A stretch of DNA of 64,000 nt from Seriola aureovittata. Lineage: Eukaryota > Chordata > Actinopteri > Carangiformes > Carangidae. This document shows, one piece after another, positions 1 through 13,650 of this stretch (its first letter is position 1; every line of letters starts with the position of its first letter). Below the pieces are notes generated by a model, which searched no databases, was not told where the DNA came from, and saw only the letters and a list, made by a program, of their open reading frames with translations. A program made the translations under genes and the position numbers. The stretch is from assembly GCF_021018895.1 (NCBI RefSeq), contig NC_079364.1:9486401-9550400 (forward strand), given 5' to 3'.

Positions 1-290
1 ATAGAGAGAGAGAGGAGGAAACAACCTGAGGGAAGAAGGGAGGGGGAGAGAATGGGGGGAGAAAGACAAACTAGGGGAGCAGGAGAGGTAAAGAGGGGGG
101 AAAAAGGGGAGGAAAGAGGGAAACAGTTAGTGAGTGGGGAAAGGTTAAAAAGATAGCCAGTTAAAAGGGAGGGAGAAAAAAGAAGATGAGGGAGAGAAAT
201 GGGAGGAAATTGCATGGGGAGTGACAGGCAAGGTAATGATAGTGGAGAAAAAGAGGGGAACAGGGACGAGATAGGAGGCAGAACTCCCTG
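1..290. repeat. purine-rich (GA/GGA) low-complexity tract
   Basis: The + strand is almost entirely A and G for about 200 bp, with motifs such as GAGAGAG and GGGGAAAAAGGGG, then decays. It could form triplex (H-DNA) structures. It is cut by the window's left edge. Confidence 0.85.
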
Positions 291-3200
291 TTGGCTTGGC
301 TTCACTCTCATTCCCTCCAGTGCACATTGACTCCCTGCTCGGCTTGATATGGGATTTCATCAAGGTGGTGCTTAGACCAGCTTTACATTTTAATTTGCGG
401 ATTTTGCTGGCAATTTTAGTCCTTACTGGGGGCTGTATACAGTATGTCGTCTACTGCTAGTGCATTTCTAATCAGTGGGAATATGATTCTGGGCCACACT
501 TTGTACTTCTGTCAACTTATTGTCTACTGTTTTGCAAATAGTCCTTGTTTTGCAACATTTATGTGCAAAGCAACTTAATCTCCCGTGACTGCAAGTTGTA
601 CATGTTGAGAACAGGATGTGACCCGAGTACCAATACAGTGTGAAGTAACCAGAATAGTCAGAAGAGATCATGTACCAAAAGAATCACGAGACACAGATTT
701 TATGTCAACATTCATTAAATAATAACTTCTTATTACATGTAGTAATGTCTCAATTCATAGACAAGGACGAGTATTTATAGTATTTATAATAAAGTGTGTA
801 ATCCCAATATGAGTCAAATCTTTTAATGTCCATCCACTGGGGAGGAGTCTTCTATGAAACGACCACAGAAGAGCTGTTTTCATCTTCAGAGTGAGTTGTC
901 ATATGTGACTTAAAGTGGTGAGTGCCTTTCTTGTGCTGTGCTCTGCAGTGTAATTCTCTCAGTTGGCCAATTTGGAGTGGGTTGAGTGTGAAAGCACTGC
1001 ATTGTTAAAGATATGTGGTACGCCAGTCACAAGAGCTGAGCTGAACTGAGCGGAACTAATGACCGACGGCTCCAGTTTGGTACCAGTCATAGGGACAGCA
1101 ATTAAGTTAATGTGAAACCACATGTTACACATTGTCCCAACACACTATGGTTTGTGCTATTTGTCCACATGTACTTGCTTCATCAAACACAAAATGTGTA
1201 CTAATTTACCCATACTGTACTTTCCTGTGCCAAATAATGCTACGCTTGGTGAATGCCTATCTATATGACGATATAATGTATTTATGACAATTTAACCAAA
1301 TGTAACATGTAGGCATTGTCATGGCCTCTACTGGTATATCCACTGTTGCTCCCTTGCTTTGAGTACGAGTTCCTTGAACTCCATTTAAGCACTGCTCAGG
1401 AGGTGTTTCTAAATGCAGATTCAAGGTACTTTCAGGGGAGCTGTTGATCACGCCGTTGATGACCACAAACACAACATTTCATCATTGCATTGTTTATCAT
1501 TGCATCCGTACTGACCTTCCTCATTCACCCATGCAAAAGTTGGTCCTGCTGTAGGTTTTTATGGACAAAATATCCCAGTTTGTAAGTACACTTGAAACAC
1601 ATTGAAGAGCCTTGTAACCCTCATAAAGTTGTTAAAAGTTCTGGTTATGGGGCGCCCCAGGAAATGAGGTTATACTGGTGGTTGTTGACTTCCTGGAGGA
1701 GATAAGAGCTCTACAGTATGTCCACTGTGTAGAATGGGCTCGTTAGCAAGTCTGCTCAAAGTTTAAGCTCACGCCATCCTGCTATGCAGTTGTTTAGTTC
1801 AAAACCAGGTCACAGACTGATGTCAGGTCAGTTATTTAATGTATAGTATATGTTCCTGTAAGTAAACTGCTAGGTATACTGACAGATTGTTGTTCTTCTT
1901 ACAAATGCAAAATGGAGGGTACTAATGAGCAATGCTGAATGGATAATCATGACAACAAACCATCTAATGAGTAAACATTAAACTATTAATAAAGGGTGCT
2001 TGCTGCCTTTTACCTTTGTAACTGTAACATTACTATGACAACAAATAAGAAGTCACCTGTTAGCAGCCTGATAATAAGACTGAGCTGTCATTTCTCGTGA
2101 CTCAGACATTTGGATCCAGGCTGAACTATTTGCTTGTCACTCACCTGAGTCAACAGAGGCACTGCGAACAGACTGAACAGCATGAACTCATTCATCTGAT
2201 CTGGATTTTTTTCTTTTTAAATTTAAGTGCTGTGGTACTGTCTCTGTATATGACTACAGTGTTTTTTAGATAAGCACGCGACACCATGACTCAGTATTTC
2301 CATCTAGGAACTGCAGTGATTCAGTGACAGTCGCATAAAAACAGATTTAGTCAGCCAGGGTTTTATACGTCATATAACCTAAGGAACCAATCCCACCAAT
2401 TTGCGGGGATGGTGGGCGGGCAAAATAAACCCGAAACCTTGTCAATACAAAGAGCGAGAGTTTGCATTAACACAACTAACACTGCGTCAGCCACTGCCAG
2501 TTACAAGCTGACAATCAACGTGAACAAATAAAAGATGCTAACTACTCCAACCATTGTGATACATCTGCTCGTTGCCAATTTTGTCACAACAGATTCCTAA
2601 TCTGAGTCTGGGTCTGACTGAGACTCAAACATGTGGCCGAGTCTCTTTGATGTTTCCCCTGCTAACCATCTTGATACTCTTGATGCTCTTTCACCTGTCA
2701 ACCTCGCGCAGGCAGCGGTGGTGGGTGGGGCGGAAAGCCTAATCCAGAATTTCTCAATGAGGAAGTAAAAGTGTAGATGTGCTTCCAGCCCCAGTTTTCC
2801 CTTTTTTTTTTTTACTTCTTATGTGGGAAAACCAAGAAACCAACAAAATATTAATCATAGCAGAGTATTTTTTTACATAGTTTAAAATATGTCTAGAGAG
2901 GAACTTTAATACATTTGTTGAGCATTGCTTTTTAAACCAACACTTCCTTGGTGTTTATTAATACAGAAGTCAAAGGGTGATATGATTCAACGTATTGCCA
3001 TAATTATAGCTTTAACTGGATACATTTCTGGCTAGGTTATAATCTCATATCTTAACACTTTTGGCTTTTAAATGCATGCATATTTGTAACCCCATGTTTC
3101 TGTTTTTTTTTTGCATAATGAATATCTTGAATAATGTGCCATAACTGTTTGCTGCTCATCTCACTTGAACTGACAAGTTAAAATCTTATCAACCTTGTCT

Positions 3201-3408
3201 TATTCATGCAACTTCAGTAAAATGCAAAGCAGAACACCATGTGACTATTTTTAAGGCCCAATTTTTTTTTGTTCTCATGTCTGTTGTCTCACAACCCCAG
3301 GAGTGGCTTACATGGCCTAAATATGCTGACAGGGAAACTGAACCGTTATATCTTATACAAAAGCCCGCAAACCCAAAAGCCACAAGTAGCAGCTTTTCTA
3401 AACCCAGA

Positions 3409-3487
3409 GCTCTCCTCCTCCTCCTCCTCCTCCTCCTCCTCCTCCTTCTTCTCCTACTTCTGCTGCTGCTGCTGTTGCTTCTGCTGC
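3409..3487. repeat. (CTC)n followed by (CTG)n trinucleotide tract
   Basis: About 36 bp of CTC repeats pass through TTCTTCTCC into several CTG/CTT units. Long leucine and serine open frames over it are by-products of the repeat. Confidence 0.9.
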
Positions 3488-5092
3488 ACTAAAATCATTT
3501 ACGCTTCAAAGACAGACCTACCGGAATAATTTCAAGGAGGAGTCTGCACTTTGCACCCTTTTCTCATTAGCTTATAACAGCTTTTAAGCAAATGCTAAAC
3601 AAAGTGTTTTTTACTTTTGTTTTAGTTTCTCATTGTGTTATAGGGTTTGTTTCAGTCCGGATGTCTGACGTAGAAACTGTAACACCACATGCAATTGTGG
3701 GTTACTGTATTCTCTGATGGCTCACATCTACACAGGATGTGCCGACAGAGCTGCTTGAAGGTTCTTTTGTGGTGAAGTGGATAGATTGTTTCCGTGCAGT
3801 TTGTTTGTGCATGTGTGTACGGGTGAGTCTGTGCGCTGTAAACAAGATTTGCTTCTGCCCTCAAACCATGGCTGACAGAGTGCTCCTGTGTGTATGACGG
3901 CTACACACAAATTTTTTCCACGGGTTATTGGGTACGGTGGGTTGTCATGGCAACTGGTGAGACATTGTTCACTATGATTCTTTTCCTCTTTCTTCTCAAT
4001 AAAGAGAGGAGCAAGATGCAAATTGACTCCCCCTACCAAACTAAGTCAGATGAAAGTAACTGGAAAAACCATAGAATCTTATTTTATAAGATCTTATCTT
4101 ATCCTTTCAAACAGACATTACCCACGCAAACATAATGAGGAAAACCTAGTAAACTATTTTTCTGTTAATTTGTGTGCTCTAGTGGTGGAATGTCTTGACA
4201 CTGAAGTACAAAAATATTCTGAACAACCAAAGGCCACAACATAGTAAACCAATAGGTTTCAGTTTATGTCTGGAGATATCTTTGGCTTATGAATATTTAA
4301 TTTTCCAAAAGTTTCTTTCTTTAGATTGTTTGAATGTATTAATAATGACCAGAACGAGCAGAAAGAGCATCATATCTCTTTTGTCTTGTTCTTATTCCTC
4401 ATGTTTTGTCTTCTTACACAAACACATGTTTCTCAAACATGTGCCATCTGCATGTTTGCCCTCCTTTTACCTAAACTGAACTTTTCCGTTATCTTTGATC
4501 TGAGCATGTGCAGCTCTGTCAGAGCTGTCAAGGTAATCTAGCTGATAAGTCAAATTGAAGCAGATGACTTTTGTCTTATCTTTCCACTGCTACGTGTTGC
4601 AGTTTGTCTCTGTGGAAAGTGTCAGAAAGCTTGCACACACGCACACACGCTTAGAGAAACATAAGAATTGGTCCATAAACTTCTTTGATCTTTCATATCT
4701 GATACGTATTCATATGTGTATGCGTGTATTTGTGGAGGCATGTCTACATGTAGTCACTGATGTGTGCCGACAGCAGACGTGTTCTTCTCTGTCTGGCTGA
4801 CGTGTTTGGAAGCCACTGTCGACTACATGGCAGAACTGTGAGTAAAAGCTGCAAAACAGGCAGAATTAACAAAACTGATCATTAATCATTCATTAATCAG
4901 AATATGATGGAACATCAACAGTTGCATGTTTTGTTGATGTGTCTTAGCAACCAGTTCAACTTTTGACATTTCACGAGTGTGTATTGACAAATCAAAAGAT
5001 CCACCAAAACAGTCTTAAAACCGAACAAACCATATTCTAATGGTTGAAGGAATTATTGCCTTTGTAGTGAATTATAAAACACAACAGAGTCA

Positions 5093-5192
5093 GCTAGGGC
5101 TGCAACTGACTTTCTTGATTAATCGATTAGTAGTTTAGTCCAAAAAATATCCCTCAGTTGATTGATTGACTAATCGTTGCTGCTCGAATAAA
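5093..5192. repeat. MITE-like family E, end fragment
   Basis: AGCTAGGGCTGCAACTGACT followed by TTGATTAATCGATTAGTAG is the terminal part of the element seen in several tle3 introns; the rest is missing. TAGGGCTGCAAC is the probable terminal inverted repeat. Confidence 0.6.
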
Positions 5193-5382
5193 TTCTGAAC
5201 TTTTTTTTGCAAAAAATCGAATATTTTAACAGAGCGTGTGAAAGAGAGAAACAGAGGAAGAAAATAAAAGTCAGAGAGAGAGATGTTGAGAAAATAGGCT
5301 ACCCCTACACAATTGCATAACTGTGACCTATAATACACCACGAGCAAGGCGAAGAATAAAAGTGGGATGGAAACTGTTTGAG

Positions 5383-5494
5383 TGTATGTGTGTGCGAGTG
5401 TGTATGTGAACACTCACGCACACGTCTGTGGGTGTGTAAATGTGCATCGATGTGCGAGATGACACACTGTATATCAAATGTGGGAAACAGAACA

Positions 5495-5535
<41 letters not shown>

Positions 5536-5565
5536 TCTGCGCACACACACATTCACACATGCAAG
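5383..5565. repeat. (TG)n microsatellite cluster with flanking CA segment
   Basis: A pure TG run of about 36 bp (5,496-5,531) sits among TG-rich sequence and is followed by a short CA run in opposite sense, giving local inverted symmetry. Confidence 0.9.
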
Positions 5566-6650
5566 ATTTAGATGTATTGGTTTCCGTCTTTTTGCAAACG
5601 GTGCTTCATAGAATGCATTGATAGCACATTGTTTTTGCTGTGCTGCTCGCCCACAAACCCGCAATGACAATCTCATGGCTACGTTGTCAACATCAATACA
5701 TTAGAGGGATTGCTCATCATATCGTTTTCTGATCAAGATGGATTACTCTTCATCAGGAGCTTGCAGAGGTTTAGGTTTAGAGATATGAAATCATGTTGAT
5801 GCATTTGATGGAATAGTGAGGTTGAGAGATTTTAGATTGAGATCTCTGTGCCTTATTGAATTTCTCAGGGGTGGATCAAATGACTTTTTTTGTCAATTCA
5901 CTGAAAGAGCTGTAGGCTCTTGCCTTCTCATTTCTCTGTTTGTGTTATTTGTCTTGTAAAAACAAAATAGCATTCTTGCAGCTTGTTGGCAACTTTTATA
6001 TCTATACAGGGGCCTAAAGCACAAACATCCCAAAAGCCAATCGGTTCATCTGTTTTAAATTCCTGAAAAAAATCCCTACATTTGCACTTCCCCTCTCTGC
6101 CTTTGGATTCCTTTCACTCATCCTTTACTTCTGAGCACATGTAGCTGCTGCAGCCTGGAGAAAGGAGAGCAAACTGAGCCTTAAATCTAAACATGTGACA
6201 TCATAAGACAAGATGGCAGCACAGACAAGCTACGGACCACCCACAAGCATTGTGGCTTCTCTCTAACTGACTGTGTACTGAATTAGATACCGCCTCAAAC
6301 CGTTACCCCAGAGCTTTTATTAACCACACTAGAATCAAATACATCTGCGGCCTGTTTTGACTTCCCCTTTTGAATCATGTCCAATATTGAGGAAGTTGTG
6401 TGTTCAAACTTAAGGATTTTAGAGAGTTCTTAAAAATGGAGGGTGAATTACACGTCGTGTTTAGATACAGAGTGTGAATCTGAGTGCATATGTGAGCCAT
6501 GAGGTTCATATTTAGAGTATGTCTATTTAGGGTCGAGTTGTGTGACATGTACAGTATTACCACATGGACACAGTTCTGCATTCACACAACTTACTTCTAT
6601 AGAAGTTTGCCTGCATGTGTGATGCAAGTGTTAGAATTAATGCACCTAAG

Positions 6651-6735
6651 CTGTGTGTGTCTGTGTGTGTCTGTGTGTTAATGACTAACACACACACACA
6701 CACACACACACAACCACACACACACGCACACATAC
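6651..6735. repeat. head-to-head TG and CA tracts
   Basis: TG repeats (6,652-6,678) are followed after TTAATGACTAA by CA repeats (6,687-6,735), forming an imperfect long inverted repeat able to fold as a TG:CA hairpin. Confidence 0.85.
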
Positions 6736-9468
6736 ATCACTTTTGTAATCACATTTGCATGTAATTATGTGCAGTACAAATGTTTGTTTACAACACATGA
6801 GGACAAATATTAACAAGGTAAACATATACTCATTCGGATGTATTCTTATGGGCAAGAGCGCATACATAAAAAACACACATCCCACACAAACACACACTCA
6901 CTAACTGTAGTGGAAAATTACCAGGCTCCCATGCACGCCTGTATGGTTATGGAAGCCATGGAGAGAGGGAATGGGCTATTTGTGGTGTCCTGCTGACTGG
7001 ACCAAAGGAAAGCAGACCAAAGCTGTGGTGAGGCTTGAAGGAAAGGAACGGGGTGTCATTAGGCTCGAGGCCAGAGACCTCCATTTACTCTCTGCTCTGT
7101 CTCTCTCTGGTCTGCTGTAGACCCACGCAGCGGGTGAGCACACACACTTTGCTCAGGAGCTGCTCTTCACCTTAGATCACACAGGTGAAAGGCAGAAGTG
7201 GTAAAGAATTATAAAGAGCGATGAGGGTGAGGAGCCGCAGGAGCTAAAGTTTGTTTTTGAAACTTTTATCTCAATGATAACATCAATGTCTCTTGGCATA
7301 GCAGCATGGGAGTCTACTGGATACTTTAATAATAAATTCTGCATGATTATGTTAGTTATTAATTCTAAATATTTGAAGTCCAGCAATTTTTTTTTTACAT
7401 TCAATCAAAAATAAAATGTTTTTAAATGTATATTGTTGCATAGTTTTTTATTATAACAAGGAAGAGAAAAGTTCAAAGTACACAACTTGTGCTGTGGCTA
7501 CAGTGTAGAAGAATGAGGACCACACCAGCATCTAAATGGACTGAAGTGTTGTTTGCAGGTATGTTTACTTGCTGTTAAATGTGCTGCAGCTGAGCAGCTG
7601 ATATCTATCCTGTAAACTGATGTTAGCTGTGCACTTTTTCCCTGTGACTGTTTGTTTGGTCATTCGTTCAACAAGCTAAAGATTCAGGACAAGATGTGGG
7701 TTCATGTTTGTAAGTTAGATAAGGAGACTTTAGCTGGAGAGCTCTTGTGTTGTGTGGCTGCTCTCTGGCTTTTAGTGATTCTAACTGTATACTGTGATCA
7801 TGAAATCAAAAAATGTAGAATATACATTTCTTCCTTTTGGTTTCTGATTTCTTTCTCAAAGATCTGCTGTAGGAGACAACAAAATGCTATTTAAGTTAGA
7901 CTTTAATAGCAGGTTGTCAGGTTGGTATGGTAGATGGGTCTAAAAACTACACAAGTTGCAGCATTCATTGCAATGGCGAAGATGTCAACCAGAAATATAA
8001 GTCTCAGCTGTAGCCACTTGCCTCATTAAAACATATATTGTTCTCTTCTTATAATTATGACCGTCAAAGGGATAAGTGCTGAATATAATTTGGACCCAAC
8101 CTAATCTGGGTTCCCAGGTTGGGTCTCAGATACGATGACCTAAGTGGGCTTCATGTCAAACAATGGACATGGACACTCTCTGTAGAAAATATGGTTTGAT
8201 GACATTTCTCAAATTACTGCGTGTATAAATTATTCATAACCAAATTTTATTCTCCCATTATATAATAGATAACAGAATGTCATTGTTTGGTTTGCTGCTC
8301 TTTGCCCTAAAGGCTTCCCTCTCCTCAAACAACAAATGAGCAGCAACTACAGTGATTGTAGCAGTAGTATTGATTTTAAGAGCTGTGGTCGCTGCAATTG
8401 TTGTATTGCTTGGCCTGCTTTTATGAACATCCATAAAATACCAGTGAGGAGATGGCCTGGATGCTTTCCATGTATTACAATCAGAATTTATAAATTGCCC
8501 CATTACCCACCTTTCCACTGGTTACTCTTGGAACATTAGCAATTATTTTCACATGGGTCACACTCATAAAACCAATAATCTGGTGATTTAAAGCCTTGGC
8601 GGAGAAGCTGGTCTGCAGGCTTTCTGAGGCAAGAGGCCTTTGCCTTTTAGACATTGATTTCAGGCTACTATTAGACAGGCTTTGCAGGGACAAAGAGCTT
8701 CTGGGTTTTTCTAAGGAAAGAGACCTAGGGAGAGAGAGTGAGAAAGAGGAGACAGAAATCATCTCAGTACAAGTATGGGTGTCTGGTTAGGTGAAGTAGC
8801 TATAAAGCATGTGTTATCATTGTGCTGATACAAGGTCAGTGGGTTTGTAGTGTTGTATGCATTTGTGTCTGTTTTACTCTACGCAAACTTGGTTTGCTTT
8901 TTCTCATTGAATCCTCTTACACCATATCAAAAACATTAATCCCACTGGTCTGTCTCCTCACTATGTGATGTCCTTCTCACCACTAAAGGAAGTGTGTACG
9001 TGTAGGTTTGTATGTGTATGTAGGTCTAAACTCTGAGGCGGGCTGTGGCTTCACCCTCAGTGAGTGCTCATGGAGATGGATGGCCTTGGGAGGTGGTGGG
9101 AGGTGAGAGAGGCCTCTCCTGCATGGCAAAACTCCTGGCGACCGCCCACCCACCCATTATCCCATTACTACTCACCTGGGAGAGAGAAAGAGAATGAAAG
9201 ACAGAGAGAGGAAAAGCGGAGGGATGAGACAAAGAATAGAAAAAGTTATTTAGGTCTGAGGATGAAAGGGATGGAGAGGGCTTAATGCAGACGTGGGGTG
9301 TGGGAGATGGCAATGGAACAGAAAGAATAAGAGGAAGGGAGGATAGGGCAAGAGGAAATTTGATGAAGAAGGAAGGGAGAGGGAGATATTAAGGAGGGGA
9401 GGGGTCTACACATGGAGAATGAGTGCAGATGGAGCATGGGTGAAAAGATGGAAGGAGGCAATGAGGGG

Positions 9469-9995
9469 AGTATTCAGATCATTTACTAAAATAAAATCAA
9501 TACATTATATAAATACTCCTTTACAAGTAAATGTGCTGCATTCCAATTTTTACTTCGGTAAAAGTAGTAAAATATTATCAACAAATATACATATAAAAGT
9601 CCTAATATTGCATGTAAATTATCCTCTTGTTACATTATTATATTTTATATTACTGGATTATTATCACTACTGCATCAACCTGTAAGTAACGTTTTAATGT
9701 TGCAGTTGGCTGTGGAAGAGCTAATTTTGCCTATTCTATATACTGTGTGGATGGTTTCATTTACTTATTGAATTAACAATGTCTCTATTTCACATGGTCT
9801 TTATAGCTTCGTAAAATCTTAATTACAAAGTAAGTAGTAAGTATAGATGTCAAATAAATGTAGAGTACAATAATTCCCTCTGAAATGTTGCAGAGTAGAA
9901 ATGAAGGGTAACATAAAATTTGAAATGTAAAAAGTAAAGTACAAGTGGCTTAGAATTACACTTACGTACAGAAGTTGAGTAAATGTGCTTTACTC
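9469..9995 (+). repeat. diverged interspersed repeat of the fish AGTAAAAGTA type
   Basis: The piece starts TATTCAGATCATTTACTAAA and has GTAAATGTGCTGCATTCCAA, TTACTTCGGTAAAAGTAGTA, TACTGGATTATTATCAC and CCCTCTGAAATGTTGCAGAG, ending near GAGTAAATGTGCTTTACTC. These match my memory of a very common non-coding repeat in percomorph genomes, probably a non-autonomous DNA element. No coding capacity. Confidence 0.65.
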
Positions 9996-11595
9996 AGGGA
10001 AGAAATAGAGAGAGAAGCAAGGATAACATACAGCGTGTTTGTGGAGGCTTGGACAGGCTTGTGTGACTTCCCTGACCCATCAGAGCCCCACAGCGAACTC
10101 ATTTACACAGAATGACAGCACTGTGTGACATCCAGGGTACTTGGGAGACAACACACACATACACACACACACACAAAATGCGCTCACCCCACATTTGGAG
10201 GTCATTCTTGACAAGTTACTTGCCACCTCATGCTATTTGCATGCATTTTACATGTATATATGTACATGTATTTGTATGTATTTTACATGTGAATAATATC
10301 ATATTTCATCATTATATTCATACAGAGCTTGAGTCAAATCTGCTTTTGACTTGGTGTCATCTAAGTCAATGTTTGGCCTAAGGGACCTAGTGGTTGAGCT
10401 CAGACGTCGGCTGCATGCGCTCTTGTTTTTATAAAAAGATGGAAGCAGTCACGTGATGCATCATGAATGTTCCTTGAACTACAGCATAACCCAAAACTGC
10501 CACTCACTCAAGCCTGAAGAAAGTCAAGTCTTTTTCTGGTCCATGAAAGACAGGACAATCTCCTGCTGGTTATTTAAAGATAACTCTTCTATTTTTGAAA
10601 CCTGGGGTCTGACTGAACAAGGGTGAAGTCTCTTAGTTGTGGCGACTCAACAGTCTTTGGACTTTCTTTTTTTTCTTTCCTAATTTGCCTTTAAGTGTGG
10701 GGAGCGTGCACAAACCATATACAGAGACACACATGTTCACATTAAACACGTAATGTGAAGGCACAGATGCATGTGCATAAGACAAATTAAGACACACACC
10801 AGTAAACACACATACGCACATAAGCAAACAGTTAAATGTACGCAAAAAAGGCCACAGACACACATACACACACATAAACACACATCCACATGCACACAGT
10901 GTGGTCCAGCCCTTGGCTCCCAAGTCTGTAATGAAGCCTTAGTGAAGGTCTACCGAGGAGGCTGGAGCAGTCAGCCAAGTTGGCCTGCGGTCTCATTCAG
11001 ACAACCACCTCGCCTTCGCCAGCGACCCAGGCCTCAGTGTTCAGTCACTGGGTGGGATGGTCAGGAGATCTAATCCGGCAAAGCAGAGGGTGGAGGTTTT
11101 AGGAGGACTCCTCTAGATGTGGTTACTGTGGGACACCAAGAAGGGCCGTCACTTATTTGGTGCCGCAAAAGGGCAAAGGTGGCCTTTCCTGTTCTCTACC
11201 CTGGTCTCCTGGCTTGCTGAGGAGTGGAGCTCACCACAGACAAGACACTATGAAAACCAAAGTCCATGAAGAAAACTCTTCAAATCCTGTGTTTATCTGA
11301 CACTTCCAGAACAACAAACACATTGAAAATGTTTCAAAGTGGAGCTCAGACTATTAACAGATGTGGATTCGTCTCACTTTCCACTGGCACGCCACACATC
11401 TTTACACATATACAAACTCACACACACAGACTTGCTGTACCACTGTGGCTTCCTCCATACACACAATACACCCACCACAATGACCTGGCGTGGCCTACAC
11501 CATGCTGGAGCATATATTTACTCCACAGCAATTTACCCTTGGGCTTTGACAGCTCATCGTTTATGCCACTGTGGGATTGCAGGGGCACCACTCCC

Positions 11596-11647
11596 TGTCT
11601 GTCTGTCCATCTGTCTGTCCATCTGTCTTTCTGTCCATGTGTCTGCC
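11596..11647. repeat. (CTGTCTGTCCAT)n short tandem repeat
   Basis: About four imperfect 12-bp units built from CTGT and CCAT. It gives stop-free frames that are not genes. Confidence 0.8.
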
Positions 11648-11964
11648 CTGCCTGTTAGAACAATGGCAAAATGCATGAATGGCAACTGAGACCTGCGACT
11701 AGACCTGAAATGGAATCAAAGGTATTTTGAGGTCACAGCAATAGTTGACATCTTTTCATGTTTATGTTTTCTGTATGAGTTTGTTTGGTAAGGCTCATCC
11801 TAGTGCTGTAACCTATGTTTATTTGTCCCAAACTGTTTGGTACTGGACATTCATTTTGGCGAGTATTTTTGACTTTCTTTGTTTAGCACAAATTGTTGAA
11901 CGTTTGGTCAAAAACAACACAGCTGGCTCTAATGGTGTATATAAGTTTATTAAAATTAAGTCGG

Positions 11965-12080
11965 CTTGATTTCAACAACTATTAAATGGATTACCTTGAA
12001 CTATTGTACGGATATTCATGGCTCCCAGGGGATAAATCTTACTGACTTTGCTGATTCCTTGACTTTTCCTCTTGATATTT
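11965..12080 (+). repeat. short fragment of repeat family B (CAACAACTATTAAATGGATT)
   Basis: TTCAACAACTATTAAATGGA, GATATTCATGGCTCCCAGGG and ACTTTGCTGATTCCTTGACT match the central part of the longer copies at 21.1 and 25.8 kb. It is truncated at both ends and strongly diverged. Confidence 0.6.
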
Positions 12081-13369
12081 GTCTTTGTTTTGCTCTTACT
12101 GATCACCTACCACTGTTTTACTGATTTGATTTTTACAGTAACAATCATGGACAATGGGCCACTCTTTAACGGTTACATTTTTCAAAATGAATGCCTATAA
12201 TTTTTTATCATTAGCGATTGTCTCGTGTGACACTAAAGTGAGATTCATATCAAATTGTGGATTTTGTGTACTGTACCTAGCTCATACTAAAGGATCTCAT
12301 TCTGTTCAAATTCTGGAGTGATTGCACTGTGGCATTTAGCTGTCAACAATTTATGTCTGAGAAACATTTCCTTCTCTTCTCCCTGAGTCCTCAGTGAACC
12401 GCAGTTTTAAATTCATGATTGACACTGCTAGATTTTAGGTTGATGTAACAACAGCAGTGAACATGTCTTGATGTCTTATTGAAGTAATTAGCCTGTCTTA
12501 ACCTTTAATCCCACTAAATTCCTCTGCCTTACCGGATGAGATGCTCCTGGCTTTCTCAAAATTGTCACATGCCTGTCACATGGAAACCAAGCCAATTTCC
12601 CCTCGCCTTCTCTTTTTCTTCTTGAATTGCTTTGTCTTTCTTTTCACTCAGATGTTTTTCCGTCCTCTTTTCATTCTCTCAAGGCTAAAGCTGATAGCTG
12701 AAATGGCATGGAAGGCTGCTGCTTTTGTGTGACTGTAATTGCACATTTCATAATGACACTAAGCAGACATAGACACAGATAAAGAGAGAGGGATAAGAGG
12801 GAGAGCTAGGAAGAGCAAGTCTGTGTCCCCAGACTACCCTGTGTTTCCAGCTTAATTGATGACAACCACAAGTGAAGTTTGGAACCTGTGATCTCTGTCC
12901 TGTCAACAATTCAAGGAATCGAGACAGCACGGGCTCACTTGTATTGGCATGATGTTAAAGTATAAGCTGTTTTGTCCAAATCCCTGCAGTTGTGGGGCAG
13001 GACCGTTTTATGCACATAGCAATCTGCAGGAGGCTAATTTAAAGACGCCTGTTTCCCATTGTAAACAAAGAATTTACAGCTTGTGTGGTAGCATTCAACA
13101 AGTTTGCAGTGTAGTTGATCTCAGTGCCAGTGACAATGCGTAAGATTGAAAGGGAGTGCATGGAGAAGTTATAATCAAGCAACAGGTACCCAGTCTTTTA
13201 TATGGTCAGGAGACGAGGGTAAAGTCAAAATCTACAGCAAGTGCTCCCAGCTATGAATTAAACAGGGAGGGGGAAAAATGTGTCTCCTCTGACTGCATGT
13301 TGCTTAATTCTCTCTCTGGGCTCTGGCAAGCCAAGCCCAATGTTAAGTGGCTTCTTGAGTTTATCCAGC

Positions 13370-13650
13370 GAGGTCAGAGGGAAAATAAAAACATCACGCG
13401 AGAGCTACAATTACAGCCCTCGAACATGACAAGCGTCTGTTTTTGTGCTTTTGAACGAGGGCCCACTTTTAATGGTCGGTTCTGGCTGCAAGATAAACAA
13501 ACAGTCATAGGGTTAGCATAACCCCTGTCTACAAGCGCTAGGCCAGCCCCAGCCAGCGAGACAGCCAGAGAAGCTAAACTCTGCCGCAGCGCTAGGCAGC
13601 AACAGCAGAAGCAGCAGTGGTTTTGGCGGCAGGGTAAATTACAGCATGGA
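13370..13650. promoter_or_regulatory. candidate distal conserved element
   Basis: GC and CpG rise locally in repeat-free sequence: GAAAATAAAAACATCACGCG, AACGAGGGCCCACTTTTAAT, CAAGCGCTAGGCC and CGCAGCGCTAGGCAGC (two AGCGCTAGGC-like copies about 50 bp apart). It is unlike the flanking AT-rich DNA. No gene is evident. Confidence 0.25.

Larger units (their letters stand above)
700..9460. other. non-coding upstream DNA, no gene seen
   Basis: AT-leaning sequence with microsatellites (listed separately), a polypurine stretch at 9,180-9,400 and one MITE-like fragment. Open frames are short and follow repeats. I see nothing else supportable. Confidence 0.7.

Noticed and set aside
3241..3529. Leucine- or serine-run proteins near 3.4 kb
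   Set aside because: Translation of CTC/CTG trinucleotide repeats, no gene context.
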